Assembly: GCF_003943465.1 (NCBI RefSeq)
Contig: NZ_RJPR01000009.1
Span: forward strand, 43,431 to 87,890
Origin: Streptococcus cristatus
Lineage (GTDB): Bacteria > Bacillota > Bacilli > Lactobacillales > Streptococcaceae
Direction of reading: 5' to 3'
DNA: 44,460 bases
The translations under genes and the position numbers were made by a program. Below are positions 36,620-44,460 of the stretch, one piece after another. The notes under the pieces were generated by a model. It worked only from the letters and a program-made list of their open reading frames with translations, did no database searches and was not told the DNA's origin. How positions within the stretch are numbered: the stretch's first letter is position 1; every line of letters begins with the position of its first letter.

Positions 36620-36653
36620 CAAAAAAGGATGAACATTGCTTTCATCCTCTTTT
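36620..36653. terminator. Bidirectional terminator between hutG and the BTAD regulator
   Basis: AGGATGAA (36626-36633) pairs with TTCATCCT (36641-36648), with an A run before and CTTTT after. It serves both convergent transcripts. Confidence 0.87.
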
Positions 36654-36669
36654 ATTGTGAGTTTAATGC

Positions 36670-39600
36670 CTAAGATAGCCCTTGGCGTAAGTTTTCTAAT
36701 TCCTTTAGTTGATGACGATCCCGGTAGGGATTGAGCTGACTTTTGGCTGTTTCATAATAAGTTTCAAAGTTCTGATCTAGTAAATTTTCAAAACCAGCTT
36801 CCTGCAAGCTGCCAGCCAGCTGGCGATACTTGATCACAGCCATCAGATAGTAGATCAAGCCCTTGTCCCGCGGATTGCCATAGCGACTGATAAGACTTTC
36901 CTTTTTCCGCAGCAGATCAAGCACCGGCTGGTAATCTCCCTTCTCGCAGCCAATCAAAGCCAAATAAACTTCCAACTGAGTCTCCTTCCAAGGAAAGCTG
37001 AGCGACTTCAGGGCTGCTTTCGCTTTCAGCAAGATTCGCTCCGCCTGTTCATAATCTTTCAGCTGATAATAAGTCAGTCCCAAGCCTATATAGAAAGCAA
37101 AAATCGAAGGCTCTGCTGTTTTATTTTCCGTCAACTCAATCGCCTCTTTCTGATGAGCCAGCGCTGTCGTGAAATTCCCACGAATCTGTTCAATCTCTGC
37201 CAGATAATCTAGAGCCGCCGCAATCTGAATCGAATACTTTGAGCGCAACGAAGCCGTCAAACTAAAGCAATCGATAGACTGGTAAAGATGGCGGAGTGAT
37301 TGCTCCTCATCTCCAATCATGAGATGATAAAGTCCCTTGAGTCGAAGATTCATCGCAATAGCTTCGTGATTATTGGCCTGAACTGAAGCATCCAGGGCCA
37401 ACTCCGTATAGTAGCGCATCTCAGGAATATTCTCCGTCTGGATGCAGTAGTAGATCATCTGCCGATAGCCTTCTAGGAGAAATTCCATCTGCTGCAGCTC
37501 TTTAGCAGAAGCAATCACCTGCTGGATGTTGTCCATTCCCTGCTGGTAATTCCCCGTCCGGATAGCATAACGCCCTTCCAGATAGAGAAAACGGAGAACC
37601 AATAGCTGAAAATCTTTGTGATTCTGGTGTTTTCTCTCTAAGCCTTCTATTTCCCGACGGATACGGTCAAACTGGTCTAAAACCGCTGATTGATTGCTAT
37701 CATCCGTCTTTTCAATAAAGCCAAACTCCCGCGAATAAATGGGAAAGAGCTCATGATGAAACTGCAAGGTAGCCTCGAGATAATGCAACTCATACTCCAA
37801 AGACTTAATCGGTTGTTTGGACATCTTATAATGATAGGCAATGTCATTGAGCAGCTGGGCATGATAAAGAGAGGCTCCCAGCTGATCTTCCATGCCTTGG
37901 GCAATCTGGTGATGTAGCATCCGCTTCTTGGCAAGCGGCAAGCGCTCATAAGCATAAATCCGCAAAAGCTCCTGGCTGAATCGTAAAACCAATTCCTCCT
38001 GCTCCTCTTCTATTAAAAGCTGTTTTTGCCCAAATCCTTCAGCGATTTCGACCACTTCTTCCACAGATAGGCCTAGCAACTGAGCTAAGAGCGCCACCGA
38101 AGCAGGGGAACTAAAGCAAGCCAGATAGTCAACCAATTCCTCCTCCTGGCTGCTCAAATAGCCTAATTTTAGAGATAGTTTTGCTTTAATAGCTGAGGTC
38201 AATGGCTGGAATTTCTCACCTCGCAGAAGCTGTTCCGCATACTCCGATAGAAAGAAAGGAATGCCCTGACTGACCCGATAAATAGCCTCAAGCAGTTCTT
38301 CAGATATGACTAACTGTCCCGTCTAGGCCTGCAAATACGCCACACTAGACTTAAAGTCCAGCGGCTGCAGTTCAATGCAATCTAACTGACTACGAAGCAA
38401 TAAGCGATTGAAAAAACGTCCAAGATAAGGTGGCGTACTCAGATGCTTGGTCAGCACAAAGGCTACTGGATAATCCCTCAAATGGTTCATAACCTGCTCT
38501 AAAACAGCCACACTTGCCTCATCCATCCAGTGACAGTCCTCAACCAAGATCACCAGAGCCTTTTTCTTAGAAATCTTTTGCAAAATATCCAGTACAAACC
38601 AAACCAGACGATCCGTATTCAGCTCAAAATCCGAAGCTTCACCTGCCATAATCGGAAAATAACTATCCAAAATAACCTGCCACTGGCTGGTCGAAAGGAT
38701 CTGATGCTGAATGACTAAGTCGCCCAAGCCATCTAGCAGACTGCGCCAAGGCTGCAATCCAACCGTCATTTCTTCCTTGAAGCACTCTGCCATAACAATC
38801 TGGAAATACTTGGTCTGATTAGCCAGTACCTGTCGAGTCACTGTCCGTTTACCGATACCAGTACCACCGACTAAGAGCAGCGCACGAGGTTCTTGCCTCT
38901 CTATAATCTTAGAAAAATAAGATTCCAAACGCTTGATTTCATCCACTCGGCCAAAGAAGTGGTCTGTATTACGTAAAAATTGCTTGATTTTACGCTCACT
39001 GCGATCCTTAGCCATCACTTCATGGTACAGCTGTTGAATTGCTTCATTCGGACTAATCCCCAATTCCTTGTCCAAGAGATTGACCAATTTATAATAAGTC
39101 TCAATCACCTTACCAGGTCGATCATTCTCCTGATAGAGCTTCATCAGCAGATGATAATTCTTCTCATCAAACTCATCAATACTGATCATACGACGCAGAT
39201 TGCGCTCTGATTCTTCCAAATTCGACGGATCTTTTTCCAACTTTTGATAGCAAGCCTGGATATAGATTTGCTCATATCGCGTCCGCATCTTGGACACCCA
39301 GTAATCAAAAGCCTCGCTGTCCTTGAGATAAAAGCCCTGCAGAAAATCCCCCTGGTAGAGCGACAGATGCTCCGCAGGCTTGTCCGTGAAAATTTCTACA
39401 TCGCTTTCAATCGCACACTCGGGATTAAGCGATAGCACAGTACGGTTGGGAGCGATAATCCATTCTCCTCCCAATAGCTTATTGGCTTGATAAATTGTGT
39501 TGCGCAGATTCTTTTTGGCAGTCTGATTATCCTTGTTTTCCCAGAGGATTCCCGCAATCTCCTCCCGATTGACTGCTCCATTGATATGGAGATAATAGAG

Positions 39601-39699
39601 CAGAGCATTGATTTTGGCAAAAGGAAAAAAGACTTCCTCTTGATTGAGAAAGGCACTCGGACTTCCCAACAATTTCAACTTCAAACGATCTTCGGTCAT
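36670..39699 (-). pseudogene. BTAD (SARP-like) transcriptional regulator with ATPase and TPR domains, cut by an amber codon
   Basis: Read through, the product is about 1009 residues from MTEDRLKLKLLG (39699). Residues 1-95 are an OmpR-like winged helix, 96-235 the BTAD helical domain (ERNLRRMISIDEFDEKNYHLLMKLY), and 245-450 a STAND-like ATPase. Its Walker A GGTGIGKRT (278-286) has Arg where Ser/Thr normally follows Lys; Walker B is ALVILVEDCH (381-390). TAG at 38325-38323 replaces codon 459. The frame then continues intact through about 550 residues of TPR-like helices to 36670. Only one lesion and no shift is seen. It may be a recent null allele or an error. It is a candidate regulator of the neighbouring hut genes, by position only. 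Confidence 0.8.
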
Positions 39700-39812
39700 G
39701 TAAACGCCTCCAAGAAAGCTTATAAAACTAATATAAACAAAATAAGACATTTTAGCAAGCAAGAAAAAACGACTCTATCATTTATCAACTTCTAAATGTT
39801 CAAAACCTATAA

Positions 39813-39856
39813 ACAAAAACCACTAAACAGCAAATGAATCTGATTAGTGGTTTCTT
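39813..39856 (-). terminator. Terminator after metF
   Basis: A 10-bp stem (AAACCACTAA at 39817-39826 with TTAGTGGTTT at 39844-39853) with a 17-base loop is followed by TTG on the minus strand, as well as a T-rich stretch on the plus strand. Confidence 0.7.
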
Positions 39857-39864
39857 CATTCATC

Positions 39865-40743
39865 TTAAAAAGATTGAACGGATGGGGTATGGTTAAAGAG
39901 CGCATGGGTCGCCTTATAGATATGGTAAGCTGTTGCCGCATTATTCATCGTATAGAGATGGATCCCTGCTACATCATGGGTCACCAAATCAACAATTTGA
40001 TCCACCGCATAGGCTAAACCAGCTGTCCGCAATGATTCTGGATCATGTTCATACTTATCCAGAATAGCCTTGAATTTGCGCGGAAGATGAATATTCTCAC
40101 ACGTTTTCAAAAGACGAAGCGCTTGGTTTCGATTCAGAATAGGCATGATACCTGCATGAATCGGAACATCGATCCCAGCCAAGGTACACTTATCTTGGAA
40201 ATCATAGAAGCGTTCATTGTCAAAGAAGAGCTGAGTGACAAGACTAGAGCAGCCCGCATCCACTTTCTTCTTGAGATTCTGAATATCTGAGATCTGGTTT
40301 GGTGAGTCTGGGTGCCCCTCTGGATAGCAAGCACCGATAATGTCAAAATGTGGTGCTTCTGTCTTGATATACTCAATCAAGTCAGTCGCATATTTAAAAT
40401 CATCCTTAGGAGCCACATCTGGAAAAATATCGCCTCGCAAAGCCAAAATCTGATTGACCCCAACCCGATCCAAAGCCTGCAAGATATTGGACACCATTTC
40501 CTTGGTTAGATAAACAGCTGGCAAATGGGCAATCGTTGGGATCTCAAGGTCATTGGAAATGAACTCAGCCAAACGAACCGTTGTCTCCTCAATATCAAAT
40601 TTATTATTGCTGGCAGTCACACTGATAAAGTGGGGAGCCAGATCTTGCATCTCCCTCAACGCCTGAAAAATCTTATCATTGCCTACTGCCGGATTAGGAG
40701 GAAATACTTCAAATGAGAGACTAGGAGTTTGGCGATTCACCAT
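39865..40743 (-). CDS. metF: Methylenetetrahydrofolate reductase MetF
   Basis: The product has 292 residues, the bacterial single-domain length. It reduces 5,10-methylene-THF to 5-methyl-THF with FAD. It begins MVNRQTPSLSFEVFPPNPA; the conserved FEVFPP, ILALRGD and LVTQLFFDNERFYDF regions are clear. 5-methyl-THF is the methyl donor for MetE, encoded directly upstream (103-base gap with a hairpin). The two are probably one operon controlled by the box at 43179. Confidence 0.95.
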   Translation of the reverse strand: MVNRQTPSLSFEVFPPNPAVGNDKIFQALREMQDLAPHFISVTASNNKFDIEETTVRLAEFISNDLEIPTIAHLPAVYLTKEMVSNILQALDRVGVNQILALRGDIFPDVAPKDDFKYATDLIEYIKTEAPHFDIIGACYPEGHPDSPNQISDIQNLKKKVDAGCSSLVTQLFFDNERFYDFQDKCTLAGIDVPIHAGIMPILNRNQALRLLKTCENIHLPRKFKAILDKYEHDPESLRTAGLAYAVDQIVDLVTHDVAGIHLYTMNNAATAYHIYKATHALFNHTPSVQSF

Positions 40744-40786
40744 AGAGATAAAATTCCTTTCAATCTACTAACTAGCAGCCTATAAC

Positions 40787-40815
40787 AAACCTGCAAACAG
40801 CTTTGTTGCAGGTTT
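40787..40815 (-). promoter_or_regulatory. Hairpin between metE and metF
   Basis: AAACCTGCAA (40787-40796) and TTGCAGGTTT (40806-40815) form a perfect 10-bp stem with a 9-base loop. The bases after it on the minus strand (GTTATAGG) are not a U tract. It may lower metF expression relative to metE or protect the metE mRNA end. Confidence 0.55.
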
Positions 40816-40846
40816 ATCAGAGCTGAGTTTAAATGTAGAAATAATA

Positions 40847-43099
40847 TTAATTCAGTTTTTGTCTAGCTGCTTTAGCCGCTTCGACAAGGCGGATCAAGCT
40901 TTCTTTTGTTTCTGGGATACCACGTGTTTTCAAACCACAGTCAGGGTTAATCCAAACTTTCTTGCTTGGTACTTTGGCAAGAATGGCTTCGATTGTGTGG
41001 TCGATTTCACCTTCATTTGGCACACGAGGTGAGTGGATATCGTAAACCCCAGGTCCCACTTCTGTTTGGAAGTTTTTCGCTTTGAGTTCGTCCAAGATTT
41101 CAAGGTTTGAACGGCTTGCTTCAAAGGAAATAACGTCCGCATCCATGTTGTCAATAGCTGGGATGATATCTGTAAATTCTGAGTAACACATATGAGTGTG
41201 GATTTGCGTATCTGGCGCTACTGTTGAGTGTACCAAGCGGAAGGCAGGGATTGCCCAGTCAAGGTAGTCTTCGTACCAGTCGCTACGACGGAGTGGTAAT
41301 TTCTCACGAAGAGCAGCTTCGTCGATTTGGATGATTTTTACGCCAGCAGCTTCAAGGTCAAGCACTTCATCCTTGATCGCAAGAGCGATTTGAAGAGTTG
41401 AGTCCTTGATAGAGATGTCTTCACGTGGGAATGACCAGTTGAGGATTGTAACAGGTCCAGTCAACATACCTTTAACAGGTTTGTCAGTACGGCTTTGAGC
41501 ATAGCTAGACCATTTCACAGTGATTGGGTTAAGACGAGTTACATCACCCCAGATGATTGGTGGTTTAACTCCACGCATACCGTATGATTGCACCCAACCA
41601 TTCTTAGAGAAGAGGTAACCTGACAAGTTTTGACCGAAGTACTCAACCATGTCATTACGCTCGAATTCACCGTGCACCAGCACGTCAAATCCAACTTCTT
41701 CTTGCCATTTGATCCATTCATCAATCGTTTCAGCAAGAAAGGCATCGTATTCTTCTTGTGACAATTCTCCCTTACGGAAGGCCAAACGTTTGGCACGAAC
41801 TTCCTTAGTTTGAGGGAATGAACCGATGGTTGTTGTTGGAAGAGCTGGAAGTTTGAAGGCATCTTCTTGGATCGCTTCACGTTCTGCGAAGGCTGGCAAA
41901 CGAGTGTAGTCAGCGTCTGTCAATCCAGCGATACGCGCACGAAGTTCTGCATTTTCACCCACACGTTCAGTCGCAAAGAGTTCTTTGTTAGCTGCAAGAG
42001 CTTCTGCACCTTGACCGTTGCGGATAGCATCCAAGTCACGAAGTTCTTCCAATTTTTCAACTGCAAAAGCAAAGTGGTTCAAGATAGCTGGCTCAAATTC
42101 TTCGTTAGCCGTTGTAAATGGTACATGAAGAAGTGAGCATGAGCTAGTCAAAACGATATTTTCAGCTGGGATTTGCTCAAGGACAGCCAAGCTCTTTTCG
42201 TAGTTGTTGCGCCAGATGTTCTTACCATTGACAATACCTGCATAGAGAGTCTTGTCAGCTGGGAATCCACCTTTAACAAGTTCAAGAGTTTTCTTACCTT
42301 CTACAAAGTCAAGACCGATCGCATCTACTGGCAAGTTCACAAGGTCAGTATAAACGTCACGAACGTCACCAAAATAAGTTTGAAGCAAAACTTCAAGACC
42401 TTTTTTGTCAGCCAAGAGTTTGTTGTAGAGATTCAAGAAGAGAGCTTTTTCTTCAGCAGTCAAGTCTTTGACAAGAGCCGCTTCGTCCAGTTGAATACGA
42501 GTTGCACCAAGTTCAGCTAATTTAGCAAAAACTTCTTGGTAAGCAGCCACAAAGCTGTCTACGAAGTCTTCTGCTTTCACGCCGTCTTCAAAGTCTGACA
42601 ATTGAAGGAAGGTGAATGGACCGACAAGAACAGGACGAGTGTTCAATCCAAGTTCTTTTGCTTCTTGGAACTCATCAAAGATTTTGTGACCTGCAAGTTT
42701 AACTTGAGTGTCTTTTTCAAACTTAGGAACGATGTAGTGGTAGTTGGTGTTGAACCATTTCTTCATCGGAAGAGCACGCACGTCCCCTTTTTCTCCTTGA
42801 TAACCACGCGCCAAGGCAAAGTAGCGCTCCAAGTCAGTCAAGTCCAAGTTTTGAACTGAAGCAGGTACCACGTTGAAGAGGAAAGCTGCATCAAGGAAGT
42901 TGTCATAGTGAGAAAAGTCATTTGATGGAATTTCAGTGATGCCCTTTTCTTTGACAATGTTCCAGTGCTTGGCACGCAAGTCTTTCGCCGCTGCCAAGAG
43001 TTCGTCTGCTGAGATTTCATTTCTAAAGTATTTTTCAGTTGTAAATTTTAATTCGCGGAATTCACCCAAACGAGGGAAACCAATGATAGTCGTTGACAT
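40847..43099 (-). CDS. metE: Cobalamin-independent methionine synthase MetE
   Basis: The product has 750 residues, a normal length. It transfers a methyl group from 5-methyl-THF-polyglutamate to homocysteine. It has the duplicated barrel fold. Zinc ligands are in HTHMCYSEF and [10 protein letters not shown], and the substrate regions [13 protein letters not shown] and [17 protein letters not shown] are intact. It starts [19 protein letters not shown]. It lies 79 bases after the methionine box and before metF. No anomaly was seen. Confidence 0.97.
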   Translation of the reverse strand: MSTTIIGFPRLGEFRELKFTTEKYFRNEISADELLAAAKDLRAKHWNIVKEKGITEIPSNDFSHYDNFLDAAFLFNVVPASVQNLDLTDLERYFALARGYQGEKGDVRALPMKKWFNTNYHYIVPKFEKDTQVKLAGHKIFDEFQEAKELGLNTRPVLVGPFTFLQLSDFEDGVKAEDFVDSFVAAYQEVFAKLAELGATRIQLDEAALVKDLTAEEKALFLNLYNKLLADKKGLEVLLQTYFGDVRDVYTDLVNLPVDAIGLDFVEGKKTLELVKGGFPADKTLYAGIVNGKNIWRNNYEKSLAVLEQIPAENIVLTSSCSLLHVPFTTANEEFEPAILNHFAFAVEKLEELRDLDAIRNGQGAEALAANKELFATERVGENAELRARIAGLTDADYTRLPAFAEREAIQEDAFKLPALPTTTIGSFPQTKEVRAKRLAFRKGELSQEEYDAFLAETIDEWIKWQEEVGFDVLVHGEFERNDMVEYFGQNLSGYLFSKNGWVQSYGMRGVKPPIIWGDVTRLNPITVKWSSYAQSRTDKPVKGMLTGPVTILNWSFPREDISIKDSTLQIALAIKDEVLDLEAAGVKIIQIDEAALREKLPLRRSDWYEDYLDWAIPAFRLVHSTVAPDTQIHTHMCYSEFTDIIPAIDNMDADVISFEASRSNLEILDELKAKNFQTEVGPGVYDIHSPRVPNEGEIDHTIEAILAKVPSKKVWINPDCGLKTRGIPETKESLIRLVEAAKAARQKLN

Positions 43100-43178
43100 A
43101 AACGTCCTCCAAAAATTGTTATTGAAACTATCTTAACAGAAAATCTGCCCTCTGTATAATTGGAATTTCCCAGAGTTT

Positions 43179-43199
43179 GATATAGTTTAAAACTATATC
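43179..43199 (-). promoter_or_regulatory. Methionine regulator box (MtaR/MetR type) before metE
   Basis: A perfect inverted repeat, GATATAGTTT-1-AAACTATATC. It matches the TATAGTTTnAAACTATA site known for the LysR-family methionine regulator of streptococci. A TATACA-like -10 lies about 23-30 bases closer to metE. Confidence 0.87.
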
Positions 43200-43211
43200 A
43201 CTATTATATAC

Positions 43212-43245
43212 AAAAGAAAAAGATTTAAGACACGTGTCTCAAATC
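43212..43245 (-). terminator. Terminator after the DUF3800 gene
   Basis: GATTTAAGACAC (43222-43233) and GTGTCTCAAATC (43234-43245) pair with one mismatch. T-rich tracts lie on both sides. In the minus direction it ends transcription from 43420 before metE. The stretch 43246-43419 holds nothing else that I recognise. Confidence 0.75.
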
Positions 43246-43419
43246 CCTTTTTTTGCTTGTTTTTAAGTTACATACTAGTTTATAGATTAAAACAGGCTAT
43301 CGCTAATTCTTATAAACAACTATGACTTGTTATTAGAAAAGACTATAGGTTGGTTTTCACTAATAAAACTCCTTTGTTCACTCTCTTGTAATAATTAGAA
43401 ATATTAATTAGCTATTAAT

Positions 43420-44460
43420 CTACTTATATTTCCTAACAAAATTTCTCCATTTACCTAATTCTAATGCCAAATCATTACTTTGATATTTAACTTTTGCTTT
43501 TTTGAGAATACTCTCCCATGTTTGAAAAGAAAAAGCAAATCTCGAATATTTTTCATGTATGCACTGTAAAATAAAATTTCGTGACTCTTCAATTGACAAA
43601 TAACAATCTATATTCTTAATCATTCTTGTTATATGCCCCGCAAATAAATCAGCAACTTGTATTAACTCCTCATCTTTAGAATCTACAAAATGAATACCTA
43701 AGGTCAGATAATCATCTAATAAATCTTCCAAATTCGAGTATAAAGAATTCTGTAGTTTATCATTTGAATTCTTGTCATGAATAACTTGGATTTTAAGTTG
43801 GAAATCAGATTCAATCATTAATTTTTCTTCAAAACAACTTTGAATATCATTTAATGTAGAAAACAATGATGGCTCATACAATAAGTATTCTTTCTCATCG
43901 TTAATTTCTTCTAGAATAGAATAAATTTTAAACTCTTCAATCACTATGTACTGGGCAAAATCTTTATTATATTTTTCTATAGCTGATTTTAAACACATTA
44001 TCAAATTCCTAATATCATCAGCTGTAAGATATCTCACTTTAGTTCTTTTATTTGTTCTTCTAAATTTATCACCAAGTTCAGCCCATTGTTCTTCAGATAG
44101 ACTCATAAATAATAATTCAGCAATATTTTTTCGAAACGACCTTCCTAAGTTAGCTTCTGTGATTTTATTATTCATAAAGTAATTATTATTTGTATCAAAT
44201 AGCCATTCAGTTATTTTTTCAGCTAATACCATATTTTTTTCATAGCACATAAAGTCAAAGTAAATTCCGTTACTAATTAAATTATAAAAAAACTCTAATC
44301 TATTCTTAATATTTAGTTCAGAATTAAAATTTGAATTTGAAGATTTCAACTCATCTGATAAACATAATTTTTCCTTATACTCCTTAATGAGATTGTACTG
44401 CATCTCAATTTTACTATTTGGTACGATAACAAATCCCAATGTAAAAAAATTTTGATTAGA
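43420..44460 (-). CDS. DUF3800-like protein, 5' end outside the window
   Basis: At least 346 residues are visible and the frame is open to the edge. TTG at 44439 could open a frame, but the codons before it (reading SNQNFFTLGFVIVP with the next ones) look like the early strand of DUF3800, so the true start is upstream. The C-terminal motif IQVADLFAGHITR, with an acidic residue and the A-D-x-x-A-G core, fits the RNase H-like DUF3800 family. These genes often lie near restriction or other defence genes, but no activity is proven for most. The coding sequence is far more AT-rich than metE, which suggests transfer. Confidence 0.7.
   Translation of the reverse strand, partial: SNQNFFTLGFVIVPNSKIEMQYNLIKEYKEKLCLSDELKSSNSNFNSELNIKNRLEFFYNLISNGIYFDFMCYEKNMVLAEKITEWLFDTNNNYFMNNKITEANLGRSFRKNIAELLFMSLSEEQWAELGDKFRRTNKRTKVRYLTADDIRNLIMCLKSAIEKYNKDFAQYIVIEEFKIYSILEEINDEKEYLLYEPSLFSTLNDIQSCFEEKLMIESDFQLKIQVIHDKNSNDKLQNSLYSNLEDLLDDYLTLGIHFVDSKDEELIQVADLFAGHITRMIKNIDCYLSIEESRNFILQCIHEKYSRFAFSFQTWESILKKAKVKYQSNDLALELGKWRNFVRKYK

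Noticed and set aside
43100..43419. A riboswitch (S-box, T-box or SAM type) before metE
   Set aside because: No conserved aptamer core or antiterminator was recognised. The inverted methionine box explains the control.

Overview
The window looks like a chromosomal segment of a viridans Streptococcus, most likely of the sanguinis/gordonii group. This is inferred from gene content, not from a database match: hrcA-grpE-dnaK-dnaJ under CIRCE control, rpoY-rnjA, tsaB-rimI-tsaD, a complete histidine-utilisation (hut) locus, and a metE-metF pair behind a streptococcal-type methionine box. No rRNA, tRNA, CRISPR array, transposase or phage gene was seen. Most of the window is core chromosome. The two ends (about 1-2300 and 43420-44460) are clearly more AT-rich and look accessory.

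Layout. 1-2308 (minus): a putative type VII secretion lipase-toxin module made of a lipoprotein (immunity candidate), a lipase-domain protein whose frame is broken at a run of eight A, and the start of a small helical protein. 2502-7386 (minus): a TipA-like MerR regulator with a 19-bp-spacer promoter, a methyltransferase, the branched-chain amino acid exporter azlCD, and tsaD-rimI-tsaB for tRNA t6A. 7671-9587 (plus): rpoY-rnjA. 9617-11853 (minus): a self-regulated VOC/TetR/DNA-alkylation-repair operon and a GNAT gene. 11903-17267 (minus): dnaJ, dnaK, grpE and hrcA, with two CIRCE operators and long structured spacers. 17456-19592 (minus): a WYL regulator with GyrI-like and ClbS/DfsB-like proteins. 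19684-22349: two inverted 175-bp repeats flanking an mscS-type channel and a dead sstT gene. 22494-24848 (plus): a glycosyltransferase-GtrA fusion, a phosphodiester glycosidase and a small membrane protein. 24985-36590: hut genes, with hutI divergent from hutU-ftcD-fchA-fhs-hutD-permease-hutH, and hutG from its own promoter. 36670-39699 (minus): a large BTAD/ATPase/TPR regulator cut by an in-frame amber codon. 39865-43099 (minus): metE-metF. 43420-44460 (minus): a DUF3800-type protein that runs off the window.

How the genes work together. The hut cluster takes histidine to urocanate (HutH), imidazolonepropionate (HutU) and formiminoglutamate (HutI). Two routes then lead to glutamate: FtcD/FchA feed the one-carbon unit into tetrahydrofolate, from which Fhs could recover ATP and formate, and HutG releases formamide directly. 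MetF and MetE, a few kb away, draw on the same folate pool.

Points most worth a second look are the reverse-domain lipase module and its A8 frame break, the two co-varying structured elements that begin exactly at the stop codons of grpE and dnaK, the long inverted repeats around the sstT pseudogene, the shared palindrome between hutI and hutU, the amber codon in the large regulator, and the DUF3800 gene at the right edge.
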